Part shown: piece by piece, positions 45,537 through 54,276 of the stretch | How the letters are laid out: every line of letters begins with the position of its first letter | Numbering within the stretch: position 1 is the first letter of the stretch | Assembly (NCBI GenBank): GCA_001657325.1 | Contig: LWRO01000021.1 | Span: 124,001-188,000 of the forward strand | Direction: 5' to 3' | Length of the DNA: 64,000 nt | DNA from: Geitlerinema sp. BBD 1991-9 | GTDB lineage: Bacteria > Cyanobacteriota > Cyanobacteriia > Cyanobacteriales > Geitlerinemataceae | Made by a program: the position numbers and the translations under genes | The notes under the pieces: generated by a model | Told to the model about the DNA's origin: nothing | What the model saw: only the letters and a program-made list of their open reading frames with translations | Databases searched by the model: none

Positions 45537-47465
45537 ATGAGCTGGCTCACCTCTTCCCCAGACAAAGCGCCCGATCGATTTACAACGCGAACTCTGGCAG
45601 TGGCAGTTTGGAGCGAGCGAATGTGGCAGACGCTTTTAGCCATGGCGGCGATCGTACCGATCGTGATTCTCGGGGTAACGCTGGCCGTTTTTGTCTACGA
45701 AGCCATCTTATTTTTTCGCGAAATTTCTCCCTGGCAATTTCTAACCGATACGCAGTGGACTCCACAGTATGCGAGCCAGAAGTTTGGCATCGTCGTCATT
45801 GCGAGTGGAACGCTGCTCGTTACGACAATCGCGATGGCCATCGCCGTGCCGATCGGGCTTTTAGCTGCAATTTACCTCAGCGAATACGCCTCTCCTGCCG
45901 TTCGCAGCGTTGTCAAACCGACCCTTGAAGCTTTAGCCGGAATTCCCACCATTGTCTACGGCTATTTTGCTTTGTTGTTTATCACGCCAACGCTCCGATT
46001 GTGGATTCCCGACTTGAGCGGGTTTAACGCGCTCAGTGCGGGGATTGCGACCGGTATTTTAATTACACCGACCATTTCTTCAATTAGCGAAGATGCCGTT
46101 CGATCGGTTCCTTATGCCTTGCGAGAAGGGGCTTATGCCCTGGGTTTGACCAAGCGAGAAACGATCGTTCGCATTTTACTCCCCGTCGCGTTTCCCGGTA
46201 TCGTCGCGGCGTTAACGTTGGCAGCATCTCGGGCGTTTAGCGAAACGACGATTGCAGCGATCGCCGCCGGACAGGTTCCCAAACTGACGTTCGATCCCCT
46301 CGAATCAGTGGAAACGATGACGGCATATATCCTACAAGTGAGCCTCGGTGACGTTCAAACGGATTCTCTACTGTTTCACGCCATTTTTACCGTGGGCTTG
46401 GTGCTGTTTTTAGTCACGCTGTCGATGAACGCCTGGGGGCATTGGTTGGTGCGCCGTCACAGTCGCCAGATGGCTGGACTGGAAATTCCAAGAGCCGAAC
46501 GGAACGGATCGGTTTCATCAGCGATCGATTTGAGAGTATCGATTTCGCCAATGCGGGACGGCGACCTCGAACCGCTCGATCGAGATCGGTTTGATTTCAG
46601 GATCGATCGTCGAACGTCGATCGATCGACTGTTTACCGGAATCGGACTCTTCGCCACCCTGCTAGGGATCTTCGTATTTGTTATTTTGGCGTTCCAACTT
46701 CGCGTTGGCATTTCACATATCGACTGGCAGTTTTTGACCGGTTTTCCGTCTCGCAACGCTGAAAGCTCGGGAATTTATGCGGCGTTAGCGGGAACAGTTT
46801 GGTTGATGTTGTTGACTGCTGCGTTCGCGTTTCCCGTGGGTGTAGGAGCGGCGATTTATTTGGAAGAATATTTACCCCGAAATACGTTTAGCCGCATTTT
46901 AGAAATTAATCTTGCAAATTTAGCAGCAGTTCCGTCAATTTTGTATGGATTGCTCGGACTGGCGCTGTTCGCTCGCGCCTTGCCGGGTCTAACAGGTGGA
47001 CGCAGTTTGATCTCGGCCGCGTTGGTGATGTCAGCCATCGTGTTACCGTTACTGGCCATCGCGACGCGGGCAGCCTTGCGAACTGTACCTCAAAACCAGC
47101 GTCAAGCCGCTTATGCGGTGGGAATGACGCGCTGGCAGGTTATCCGCCATATCGTTCTTCCCACAGCTTTTCCAAGGATCTTGACGGGAATGTTGCTGTC
47201 TCTCTCGCGGGTGATGGGGGAAACGGTGCCACTGATCGCGATCGGAGCGGTGGCGTATATTTCCTTCGTCCCAGGGTTGTCGCTAGAAGGGTTGAGGGGA
47301 AATTTCACCACGCTTTCTACCCAAATTTTTTATTGGGTTTCTCGTCCGCAATCTGAGTTCCAAGAAATTGCGGCGGCGGCAATTTTAGTTTTGGGAATCT
47401 TGATTTTGTCCATCGACATCATGACGTTGTTTTTGCGAGATCGCAATCAGCATCGGCGGTCGTGA
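45537..47465 (+). CDS. Fused phosphate ABC transporter permease PstC-PstA
   Basis: 642 aa single frame joining two permeases. Residues about 1-315 match PstC (LTDTQWTPQYASQKFGI, IYLSEYASPAVRSVVKPTLE, EDAVRSVPYALREGAYALGL). An Arg/Asp-rich linker (about 316-365) leads into PstA (about 366-642: HIDWQFLTGFPSRNAESSGI, FPVGVGAAIYLEEYLPRN, NLAAVPSILYGLLGL, QRQAAYAVGMTRWQVIRHIV). Each half has its own EAA loop for PstB contact. Each half resembles, but is clearly distinct from, the separate pstC and pstA genes at 50327-52257. ATG at 45537. Expected partner: the pstB immediately downstream. Confidence 0.92.
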   Translation: MSWLTSSPDKAPDRFTTRTLAVAVWSERMWQTLLAMAAIVPIVILGVTLAVFVYEAILFFREISPWQFLTDTQWTPQYASQKFGIVVIASGTLLVTTIAMAIAVPIGLLAAIYLSEYASPAVRSVVKPTLEALAGIPTIVYGYFALLFITPTLRLWIPDLSGFNALSAGIATGILITPTISSISEDAVRSVPYALREGAYALGLTKRETIVRILLPVAFPGIVAALTLAASRAFSETTIAAIAAGQVPKLTFDPLESVETMTAYILQVSLGDVQTDSLLFHAIFTVGLVLFLVTLSMNAWGHWLVRRHSRQMAGLEIPRAERNGSVSSAIDLRVSISPMRDGDLEPLDRDRFDFRIDRRTSIDRLFTGIGLFATLLGIFVFVILAFQLRVGISHIDWQFLTGFPSRNAESSGIYAALAGTVWLMLLTAAFAFPVGVGAAIYLEEYLPRNTFSRILEINLANLAAVPSILYGLLGLALFARALPGLTGGRSLISAALVMSAIVLPLLAIATRAALRTVPQNQRQAAYAVGMTRWQVIRHIVLPTAFPRILTGMLLSLSRVMGETVPLIAIGAVAYISFVPGLSLEGLRGNFTTLSTQIFYWVSRPQSEFQEIAAAAILVLGILILSIDIMTLFLRDRNQHRRS

Positions 47466-47844
47466 AATGATTTTTTATATTGTTTTCAGGGTAGCAACTG
47501 TGTGTTTTGAAATGAACCGCATAAAATAGTAAAAGGCAGGAATCGTATTGGTTGCTTTAGAAATTTATTACGTATTTGAAAAACGTAGCTTTCATCTCAA
47601 TAAGCCTTTGCAGAGGGTGCATCTCACTTTGGCGATCGCAACCCCACCCCTCCTCCCCTGGCTAAGGGGGGGTGCCGTTCGCGGTAGCGGGACGGAGTCC
47701 TTAGGCGGAGGGGTCATTCTACGAAATTGAGATGCACCCTCTGCAGATGCAATCCCGAGTTCGAGTGATTTCCACTTCAGTTACTCCCATTTCTTTCTCG
47801 TTAGGCGTTTGTTTTTCTCCCTTGCCGTTGCCCTCTTGCCGCTC
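47466..47844. other. Intergenic DNA split by a MITE inside the first pst unit
   Basis: The 379 bp between fused pstCA and pstB contain a full MITE copy (47615-47739) and no gene. Without the element the gap would be about 245 bp. The insertion may separate pstB from the pstCA promoter. Confidence 0.7.
47615..47739. mobile_element. MITE copy 5 (GGGTGCATCTCA family)
   Basis: Left end GGGTGCATCTCA (47615), right end TGAGATGCACCC (47728-47739). Flanking octamers TTTGCAGA (47607-47614) and TCTGCAGA (47740-47747) match at 7 of 8. Orientation opposite to copies 2, 3, 4 and 6. An extra 28-bp insert (about 47674-47701) lies in the right half. Confidence 0.85.
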
Positions 47845-48738
47845 ATGAACACTCAACAGACTGTCAGCCACTCGCTCGATCGCTCGATCGAGCCGTTGCT
47901 ACAGGTCGAAAACTTATCGGTGTTTTATCAAGGCGTTCCCGCGTTGGTGGACGTGAATTTGACCCTCAATCGCCATCAGGTGACGGGGTTGATCGGGCCG
48001 TCAGGATGTGGAAAAAGTACGTTTCTACGGTGTTTGAATCGCCTCAACGATGAAATTGACGGGGCGACGGTGACCGGTCGGTTGCAACTGGGCGATCGAG
48101 ATTTGTCCGCACTCCATCCCGTAGAAGTCCGTCGGCGGGTCGGCATGGTCTTCCAACGACCGAATCCGTTTCCGAAGTCAATTTACGACAACATCGCTGT
48201 CGGACTGCACGTAAACGGCTATCGCGGCGATCTCGACGAGCGGGTCGAAACCTCTCTGCGTCAAGTGGGACTGTGGGAGGAGGTCAAACACGATCTCAAG
48301 CGGCACGCTTGGGATCTCTCGGGCGGTCAGCAACAACGTTTGTGTATCGCTCGAGCAATTGCCCTCGATCCAGAACTGATTTTGATGGACGAACCCTGTG
48401 CGTCTCTCGATCCAATTTCGTCAAACCGGATCGATGAATTGCTCTGTCAAATGAAGGAACGTTACACGATCGTTATCGTGACGCACAATCTCAAACAAGC
48501 CGCGCGGGTAACGGATTCGATCGCGTTTTTTAACGTGGAAACTCGACATTCAAAACTGTCTCGCTCGGTTCAGCCTTCAGGATGGTTTGGGCTGCGCTCC
48601 CCCATGCCTGTCCCCGAACGAGAAACGATCTATCGAGTCGGGCGCTTAGTCGAGTACGCCCCAACGTTAGAATTGTTTACGCGACCGAGCCATCGGAGTG
48701 CGCAGGAGTATCTGTCAGCTGGAACTCATCGTTATTGA
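47845..48738 (+). CDS. pstB: Phosphate ABC transporter ATP-binding protein (copy 1)
   Basis: 297 aa from ATG at 47845. Walker [11 protein letters not shown]-loop [20 protein letters not shown] signature [16 protein letters not shown], Walker B LILMDEPCASLDP and switch His in VIVTHNLKQAARVTD. Unlike usual PstB (about 255-275 aa), about 25 residues rich in basic amino acids and Pro (RHSKLSRSVQPSGWFGLRSP) are inserted between FFNVE and GRLVEYAPT. The catalytic parts are intact. It probably energises the fused PstCA upstream. Confidence 0.93.
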   Translation: MNTQQTVSHSLDRSIEPLLQVENLSVFYQGVPALVDVNLTLNRHQVTGLIGPSGCGKSTFLRCLNRLNDEIDGATVTGRLQLGDRDLSALHPVEVRRRVGMVFQRPNPFPKSIYDNIAVGLHVNGYRGDLDERVETSLRQVGLWEEVKHDLKRHAWDLSGGQQQRLCIARAIALDPELILMDEPCASLDPISSNRIDELLCQMKERYTIVIVTHNLKQAARVTDSIAFFNVETRHSKLSRSVQPSGWFGLRSPMPVPERETIYRVGRLVEYAPTLELFTRPSHRSAQEYLSAGTHRY

Positions 48739-48791
48739 GCGACAGGTCGCATTTCGATCGAGACATTTTACCATCGTTCGAGATCGTTAAA

Positions 48792-48821
48792 TTTAGCGAA
48801 AATTTAACATTGTTTTAGGAA
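48792..48821 (+). promoter_or_regulatory. Pho-box-like triple repeat (distal)
   Basis: TTTAGCGA, TTTAACAT and TTTAGGAA are spaced by 3 bp each (period 11). Matches to the cyanobacterial consensus (C/T)TTAA(C/T)(C/T)(A/T) are partial, mainly in the middle unit. About 375 bp before pstS. Confidence 0.5.
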
Positions 48822-49043
48822 TGCTTCTCTCAGTCATTCTAGCGAACCCATTTGGCAAAGTAACAGACGGTTCAGACCGACCTCTCTAGGGTTCGATCGG
48901 GACGAGAGGCGAGTCGATCGAACGATCTCCTTCCCATATCACCCCAAATCTAATCTTCCAAGTGAATTCACTCTAAGCCTCAACAAACTCGATCGACAAT
49001 TCCACTCGATCCCCCTCAATTTCTCAGAAGTTTTTGCAGTTAG

Positions 49044-49073
49044 CTTAACCAAATCTTAACTTATATTTAACTT
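49044..49073 (+). promoter_or_regulatory. Pho box (three 8-bp direct repeats) controlling pstS
   Basis: CTTAACCA (49044-49051), CTTAACTT (49055-49062) and TTTAACTT (49066-49073) are separated by 3-bp spacers. This agrees with the cyanobacterial PhoB/SphR site of three octamers. It lies about 120 bp before pstS, so phosphate starvation should induce the operon. Confidence 0.9.
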
Positions 49074-49196
49074 TGCCGAACGACAAAGATCGGAATATTG
49101 GTATGTGCTGAATCACCGCGTCACAGGTGCGCGATCGGCGAACTTCGCTCCGAGCATAGAAACTTCTAAATCGAGACTGACGTTACCTATCCACAC

Positions 49197-50254
49197 GTGA
49201 ATCGTATGGCTTTCAACCTCAAATTCAAACCCAAATCTCTCTCGTTACTAGCAGGAGTTCTCGCTTTAACCTTAGCCGCCTGTAGTGGCGGTGGTGGCGA
49301 CACGACAGCTGGAGACACGGCTGCAACCGACGGCGGTTCTGGCGTGAGCGGCGATGTCCTCATCGACGGCTCGAGTACCGTCTTCCCCATCTCCGAAGCC
49401 ATGGCGGAAGAATTCATGAACGCCAATTCTGACGTTCGCGTCACCGTCGGCGTATCTGGCTCCGGTGGCGGCTTCAAGAAATTCTGCGCGGGCGAAACGG
49501 ATATTTCCAACGCTTCTCGCCCCATCAAAGAATCTGAGATCGAAATCTGCGAAGAAAACGGCATTGAATTCATCGAACTGCCTGTCGCTTACGACGGGGT
49601 TTCCGTGGTCGTTCACCCCAACAACGATTGGGTAGAGTGCCTGAAGCCTGAAGAACTCGGCAAAATGTGGGAACCTGCTGCCGAAGGTGAAATCGCCAAG
49701 TGGAACCAAATCCGCGACGAATTTCCCGACCAAGACCTAGCGTTGTACGGACCGGGAACGGACTCCGGCACCTACGACTACTTCACCGATGCGACGACGG
49801 GTGAAGAAGGCGAAAGCCGTGGCGACTACACCGCCAGCGAAGACGACAACGTGATCGTTCAAGGGGTATCGACCGACGAAGGTGGTCTGGGCTTCTTCGG
49901 ATTTGCTTACTACGAAGAAAACAAAGACGCGCTGAAAGTCGTCAGCATCGAAAATTCAGAGGGTGAGTGCATCGTTCCCAGTGAAGAAAGTATTGCAGAC
50001 GGTACTTACAATCCCTTGTCCCGTCCGATTTTCTTCTACGTCAACACCCAGCTCTCGACGAGAAGCCTGCAGTTAAAGCCTTTGCCGAGTACCAACTGGC
50101 ACAGGAAAATATGGGTCTCGTGTCTGAAGTAGGTTATGTAGCGCTGACCGACGACATCCTGGACAAATCTCGGGAGCGTCTGGGTAACAAAGTGACCGGA
50201 ACCATGTTTGAAGGGGGTTCCTCTCTGGGCGTGAGTCTGTCTGACAAGCTGTAA
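49197..50254 (+). pseudogene. pstS: Phosphate-binding protein PstS with a frameshift near 50052
   Basis: Lipoprotein substrate-binding protein of the PstS/SphX type (starting GTG 49197 or ATG 49206). Lipobox LTLAAC with Cys29, [17 protein letters not shown] and [20 protein letters not shown] form the phosphate site. The frame ends early at 50132 after [10 protein letters not shown]. One base appears lost about 50052: in the next frame the sequence continues [31 protein letters not shown] and on to TAA at 50254, a normal C-terminus. Either a real one-base deletion or a sequencing error. A truncated product of 311 aa would lack the last domain part. Confidence 0.9.
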
Positions 50255-50263
50255 ACCCAGTAA

Positions 50264-50292
50264 GTCGAGGGGCGGGGTTACCCCGTCCCGAC
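50264..50292 (+). terminator. GC-rich hairpin between pstS and pstC
   Basis: Stem GTCG-GGGGCGGGG paired with CCCCGTCCC-GAC and a short TTA loop, 10 bp after the true pstS end. No U-tract. Such hairpins often stabilise the 5' pstS message and lower expression of the downstream permease genes. Confidence 0.65.
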
Positions 50293-50326
50293 AACACTTT
50301 GATTCCATCACGTTCTCGGTTTGGCC

Positions 50327-51337
50327 ATGACTCGCGATATGCCTTCTAGTAACGTCGATCTCTGGCAACCTAATCGGACAGCCAGTAAACGTGTCGAAGG
50401 AATTGTAAAATTCATCTTCGGTGCGTTTGCGTTTTTATCCGTTGCCACGACGATCGGCATCGTTTTGACGTTAATTTTTGAAACGTTCGAGTTCTTTCTC
50501 GACGATTTTTTCCGCGACAAGCTGGCCGAGCAACTCGGGCGGCCGGTCGAAGGTTTTTTGGGAAGCATCCAAACGTTTCTCTATTCCTTCAAGCATTTCC
50601 TAACGGATACGAAATGGACACCGCTCTTTAGTAGCGCCCAGTTCGGCATCTTTGTCTTGATCGGTGCAACGGTGATGACTTCAGGGATTGCCATTCTCGT
50701 GGCACTTCCGCTCGGATTGTTTTCAGCCATTTGCTTGAGCGAGTATGCAACATCGCGCACGAGAAAGATTCTCAAGCCGATCCTAGAAATTCTCGCCGGG
50801 GTGCCGTCAGTCGTTTTCGGGTATTTCGCCTTACTGTTCATGACACCGCTGTTGAGGGCAATTAACATCCCCGTGCAAGGCTTTAACGCCCTGAGTGCCG
50901 GGCTTGTCCTCGGGATTTCCATCACGCCCCTGGTGGCCTCTTTGAGTGAAGATGCAATTTTTGCAGTTCCTCGGAGTTTGCGAGACGGGGCTTACGCCCT
51001 AGGTGCGACAAAACGGGAAACGATTATTTCCGTTGTCCTTCCGGCTGCACTGTCTGGGATCGTTTCGTCGTTGATTCTGGCAATTTCACGGGCGATCGGG
51101 GAAACGATGATCGTAACCCTGGCTGCCGGACAAAACCCCCGCTTAGGCTTTAATCCCTTCGTTCCTATTATGACGATGACGGCGTTTATCGTGCAGGTGA
51201 GCTTGGGAGATACTCCGGCGGGTTCGCTGGCGTATAAAACCATCTATGCCGTTGGGATGACGCTGTTTCTGATGACGCTCGTGCTAAATATCTTTAGCTT
51301 TTGGTTCGTCCGCCGATTCCGGGAGAAATACGAATAA
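50327..51337 (+). CDS. pstC: Phosphate ABC transporter permease PstC
   Basis: 336 aa from ATG at 50327. Six membrane helices. The conserved blocks [60 protein letters not shown] (EAA loop) and [20 protein letters not shown] identify PstC. Its stop TAA overlaps the pstA start (TAATG), so translation is coupled. Encodes the separate version of the half seen in the PstCA fusion. Confidence 0.94.
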   Translation: MTRDMPSSNVDLWQPNRTASKRVEGIVKFIFGAFAFLSVATTIGIVLTLIFETFEFFLDDFFRDKLAEQLGRPVEGFLGSIQTFLYSFKHFLTDTKWTPLFSSAQFGIFVLIGATVMTSGIAILVALPLGLFSAICLSEYATSRTRKILKPILEILAGVPSVVFGYFALLFMTPLLRAINIPVQGFNALSAGLVLGISITPLVASLSEDAIFAVPRSLRDGAYALGATKRETIISVVLPAALSGIVSSLILAISRAIGETMIVTLAAGQNPRLGFNPFVPIMTMTAFIVQVSLGDTPAGSLAYKTIYAVGMTLFLMTLVLNIFSFWFVRRFREKYE

Positions 51338-52257
51338 TGACGACAAGAGATCCGCAAGCCCTGGAACAGAGCGCCCAACCTCCTTCCCAGCAATTTATCG
51401 CCAATCTGGACAAGCGCTACAACATCGATCGAATCTTTGCCATTGCCGTTTGGACTTCGGTCGCGATCGCCATCGTCGTCTTGGTGGTCTTGCTGCTTGA
51501 CGTTCTCATTGATGGTCTACCCCGTTTAAACTGGCAATTTCTGACGAGCTTCCCGTCTCGCAAACCCGAACAAGCGGGCTTGCTGTCGGCACTAGCCGGC
51601 AGCATCTGGATGATGGTAACGGTGGCTATCATTTCGTTTCCTTTGGGAGTCGGCGCGGGAATTTTCTTGGAAGAATTTGCTGAAGACAATTGGTTGACGC
51701 GGTTTATCGAAATCAACATCAACAACCTCGCTGGGGTTCCCTCAATTATTTACGGTTTGTTGGGGTTGATGGTTTTCGTCCGCATCATGTCGCCGATTAC
51801 GGGGGGACGGAGTTTGTTAGCCGGGGCGCTAACGTTGGTTTTGTTGATTCTGCCCGTGATTATCGTGGCGACTCGGGAGGCGTTGCGAGCTGTTCCCGAT
51901 AGCTTGCGTCTGGGGGGATTTGCCCTCGGCGCGACGCGCTGGCAGGTGGTTCGCGATCAAGTCTTTCCCATTGCTTTACCGGGGATTTTGACCGGGACGA
52001 TTTTGGCACTGTCGCGGGCGATCGGAGAAACGGCACCGCTGATTACGATCGGGGCGTTGACGTTTATTTCGTTTCTGCCAGAAAACTTGCAAAGTCCGTT
52101 TACCGTGCTGCCCATTCAGATTTACAACTGGGTGTCTCGCCCTCAAGCGGGATTCCACGTCAACGCCGCTGCGGGCATTATCGTCCTGATGGTGGTGTTA
52201 TTGGCAATGAACGCCTTTGCTATCTTCCTGCGGAATAAATTCCAACGCCGCTTTTAG
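51337..52257 (+). CDS. pstA: Phosphate ABC transporter permease PstA
   Basis: 306 aa. ATG at 51337 overlaps the pstC stop by one base. Helical permease with NWQFLTSFPSRKPEQAGLLS, FPLGVGAGIFLEEFAEDNWL, NNLAGVPSIIYGLLGL, TREALRAVPDSLRLGGFALG and VSRPQAGFHVNAAAGI. Pairs with PstC. The downstream pstB begins 75 bp later. Confidence 0.94.
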   Translation: MTTRDPQALEQSAQPPSQQFIANLDKRYNIDRIFAIAVWTSVAIAIVVLVVLLLDVLIDGLPRLNWQFLTSFPSRKPEQAGLLSALAGSIWMMVTVAIISFPLGVGAGIFLEEFAEDNWLTRFIEININNLAGVPSIIYGLLGLMVFVRIMSPITGGRSLLAGALTLVLLILPVIIVATREALRAVPDSLRLGGFALGATRWQVVRDQVFPIALPGILTGTILALSRAIGETAPLITIGALTFISFLPENLQSPFTVLPIQIYNWVSRPQAGFHVNAAAGIIVLMVVLLAMNAFAIFLRNKFQRRF

Positions 52258-52332
52258 AACGCTTTACGCCTGTTTTAAAGGACAGACGAATCTCGCCCTT
52301 ACAGACGGGTTGTCGCACTGTTGGGTATCAAT

Positions 52333-53148
52333 ATGGTTTCTCAATCTTCAAATAACGTGACAAACGCAACTTCTGACCTCGCCCTGCAAACCAACGACCT
52401 CAAGGTTTATTACGGTTCTAACCTTGCCGTGCGAGATGTCAGCCTCGACATTCCTAAAAACCAGGTTGTCGCTTTTATCGGACCGTCGGGATGCGGGAAA
52501 AGCACGGTGCTTCGTTGCTTCAACCGCATGAACGATCTGATTCCAGGGGCGCGGGTTGAAGGAAGAATTTCGTTCCACGGACAGGATTTATACGATTCCT
52601 CGGTCGATCCGGTGCAGCTGCGTCGGCGCATTGGGATGGTGTTTCAAAAGCCCAACCCTTTCCCGAAATCGATTTTTGAAAATATCGCGTTCGGGGCGCG
52701 GATTAACGGGTATAAAGGCGACATGGACGAACTCGTCGAGCAGTCGTTGCGAAAAGCTGCGATTTGGGACGAGGTGAAGGACAAGTTGCCAGAGAGTGGC
52801 TTGGCGTTGTCTGGCGGACAACAGCAGCGGTTGTGTATCGCTCGGGCGATCGCCATCGCACCGGAAATTATTTTGATGGACGAACCCTGCTCGGCGCTCG
52901 ACCCAATTTCGACCTTGCGCGTGGAAGAGTTGATTCACGAACTCAAGCAGCAGTACACGATCGTCATCGTGACCCACAATATGCAGCAAGCCTCGCGGGT
53001 GTCCGATCGAACAGCCTTCTACAACGCCGAAGCGACGGAGAAGGGGAATAAAGTCGGATATTTGGTGGAATACGACCAAACCACCACGATTTTTCACAAT
53101 CCCGCCAGGACGGAAACTCAAGATTACGTGAGCGGTCGTTTCGGTTAA
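52333..53148 (+). CDS. pstB: Phosphate ABC transporter ATP-binding protein (copy 2)
   Basis: 271 aa from ATG at 52333 (TTG at 52321 is less likely). Walker [11 protein letters not shown]-loop [17 protein letters not shown], signature [16 protein letters not shown], Walker [14 protein letters not shown], His switch [15 protein letters not shown], ending [20 protein letters not shown]. Standard size, without the insert of copy 1. Energises PstCA of the same operon. The regulator gene starts 25 bp after its stop. Confidence 0.95.
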   Translation: MVSQSSNNVTNATSDLALQTNDLKVYYGSNLAVRDVSLDIPKNQVVAFIGPSGCGKSTVLRCFNRMNDLIPGARVEGRISFHGQDLYDSSVDPVQLRRRIGMVFQKPNPFPKSIFENIAFGARINGYKGDMDELVEQSLRKAAIWDEVKDKLPESGLALSGGQQQRLCIARAIAIAPEIILMDEPCSALDPISTLRVEELIHELKQQYTIVIVTHNMQQASRVSDRTAFYNAEATEKGNKVGYLVEYDQTTTIFHNPARTETQDYVSGRFG

Positions 53149-53172
53149 TCGAGTCGCGGATTGGCAAGGTCG

Positions 53173-53967
53173 ATGAACGATGCATTTGCCCCATTTCCGG
53201 GCGGGTTATTTCATCGATCGGGCGTTCCCGATGAAATTCTCGAACCTGCTCCGCTCGTTCGGGATTGGGAAATTCAAGTGTTGGTGGTCGCTCGGGAAGC
53301 TTCGGCGAGATCGATCGTTTCTGAGATTCTATCTGAAGAAGGCTTTCGGACGATCGAAGACGAGGACGGCCGGTTTGTTTCGGCACTTCTCGAAACCACG
53401 TTTTCCAATCCCCAATCTTTTCCTTTTCATTTGGTTGTTTTGGAGTCTCAGCTTTCGCGACGCAACGGTCTCGATTTGTGCCAGCGGTTGCGGCTTCAAA
53501 AGATTTTCGTACCGATCTTGATCTTAAACGATCGAGATCGTCAAGGCGATCGAATTCTCGGTTTGGAACGCGGTGCAGACGTTTGCTTGAGCCAACCGTT
53601 CGACAGCCGCGAACTCGTGGCACTTTGTCGCAGTTTGCTACGGCGTTTTTTAGGGTATTGGTCGCAGTTCTCCGTGCTTCAATTCGAGTCCGTCAAGCTC
53701 GATACGTGGGAACATCGGGTTTGGGTTCGAGATCGAGAAATCACACTGTCTCCCCAAGAGTTTCGCTTGCTCGGGTTATTAATGAGGCACCCCGGTCGAG
53801 TGTGGACACGGGAAGAACTACTCGATCGGGTTTGGAAAAGTAACGTTCACCGAAGTACGAAAACGGTAGACGTTCATATTAGCCAACTCCGCAAAAAAAT
53901 TGAACCCGACCCCAAAAATCCCAAATACATCCAAACCATACCGGGACGGGGCTATCAGTTCGGATAA
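53173..53967 (+). CDS. OmpR/PhoB-family regulator with a degenerate (aspartate-less) receiver
   Basis: 264 aa from ATG at 53173 (AAGG nine bases upstream). An N-terminal extension of about 30 residues precedes a receiver-like domain (35-155). The winged-helix DNA-binding domain follows (165-264: LSPQEFRLLGLLMRHPGRVW, TREELLDRVW, STKTVDVHISQLRKKI, GRGYQFG). In the receiver the phosphorylation Asp is Glu91 (VVLES), the acidic pair is Ala40-Arg41, the switch Thr is Asn119 and the conserved Lys is Gln141. It cannot be phosphorylated normally. It lies in the pst operon, 25 bp after pstB, with no sensor kinase nearby, so it may regulate phosphate genes constitutively or by another signal. Confidence 0.88.
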   Translation: MNDAFAPFPGGLFHRSGVPDEILEPAPLVRDWEIQVLVVAREASARSIVSEILSEEGFRTIEDEDGRFVSALLETTFSNPQSFPFHLVVLESQLSRRNGLDLCQRLRLQKIFVPILILNDRDRQGDRILGLERGADVCLSQPFDSRELVALCRSLLRRFLGYWSQFSVLQFESVKLDTWEHRVWVRDREITLSPQEFRLLGLLMRHPGRVWTREELLDRVWKSNVHRSTKTVDVHISQLRKKIEPDPKNPKYIQTIPGRGYQFG

Positions 53968-54276
53968 ACGCTATAACTATTTTATTTGAAGTTAAAAAGT
54001 TCGACAGGCTCGGATAGCTGTTCTGGGTGCATCTCAATTTCGTAAAACGACCCCTCCGCCTTCGGCACCTCCCCTTAGTCAGGTGAGGATGGGTGGGGTT
54101 CCGATCTCAAAAGTGAGATGCACCCCCTGTTCTAGATTCCTGTTCGATAGGCTTTTAGCAATGGGTCGATTGCCGAGTGAGTTGCTTGGAAAAGTACCTT
54201 AAAGCATTTCAAAAATTCGGTGTCAAGTTCGATTCGATGGCACGAAAAACCGTTGTAATTTCTCGATAAAACAGCC
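53968..54276. other. Intergenic region with MITE before the second pstS
   Basis: 309 bp between the regulator and pstS copy 2. A full MITE copy (54025-54125) takes a third of it. The remaining AT-richer 150 bp hold the second pstS promoter. An CTTAAAGC stretch near 54200 is a weak Pho-box-like half site only. Confidence 0.55.
54025..54125. mobile_element. MITE copy 6 (GGGTGCATCTCA family)
   Basis: Left end GGGTGCATCTCA (54025), right end TGAGATGCACCC-type (54114-54125). Flanking octamers GCTGTTCT (54017-54024) and CCTGTTCT (54126-54133) match at 7 of 8. Same orientation as copies 2 and 3. It separates the regulator gene from the second pstS. Confidence 0.85.

Larger units (their letters stand above)
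48739..49196. promoter_or_regulatory. Long leader with two Pho-box arrays before pstS
   Basis: 458 bp without a gene. It holds a Pho-box-like triplet at 48792-48821 and a stronger one at 49044-49073. AT-rich DNA follows each, ending in the pstS start region. No ORF of note. Confidence 0.7.
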
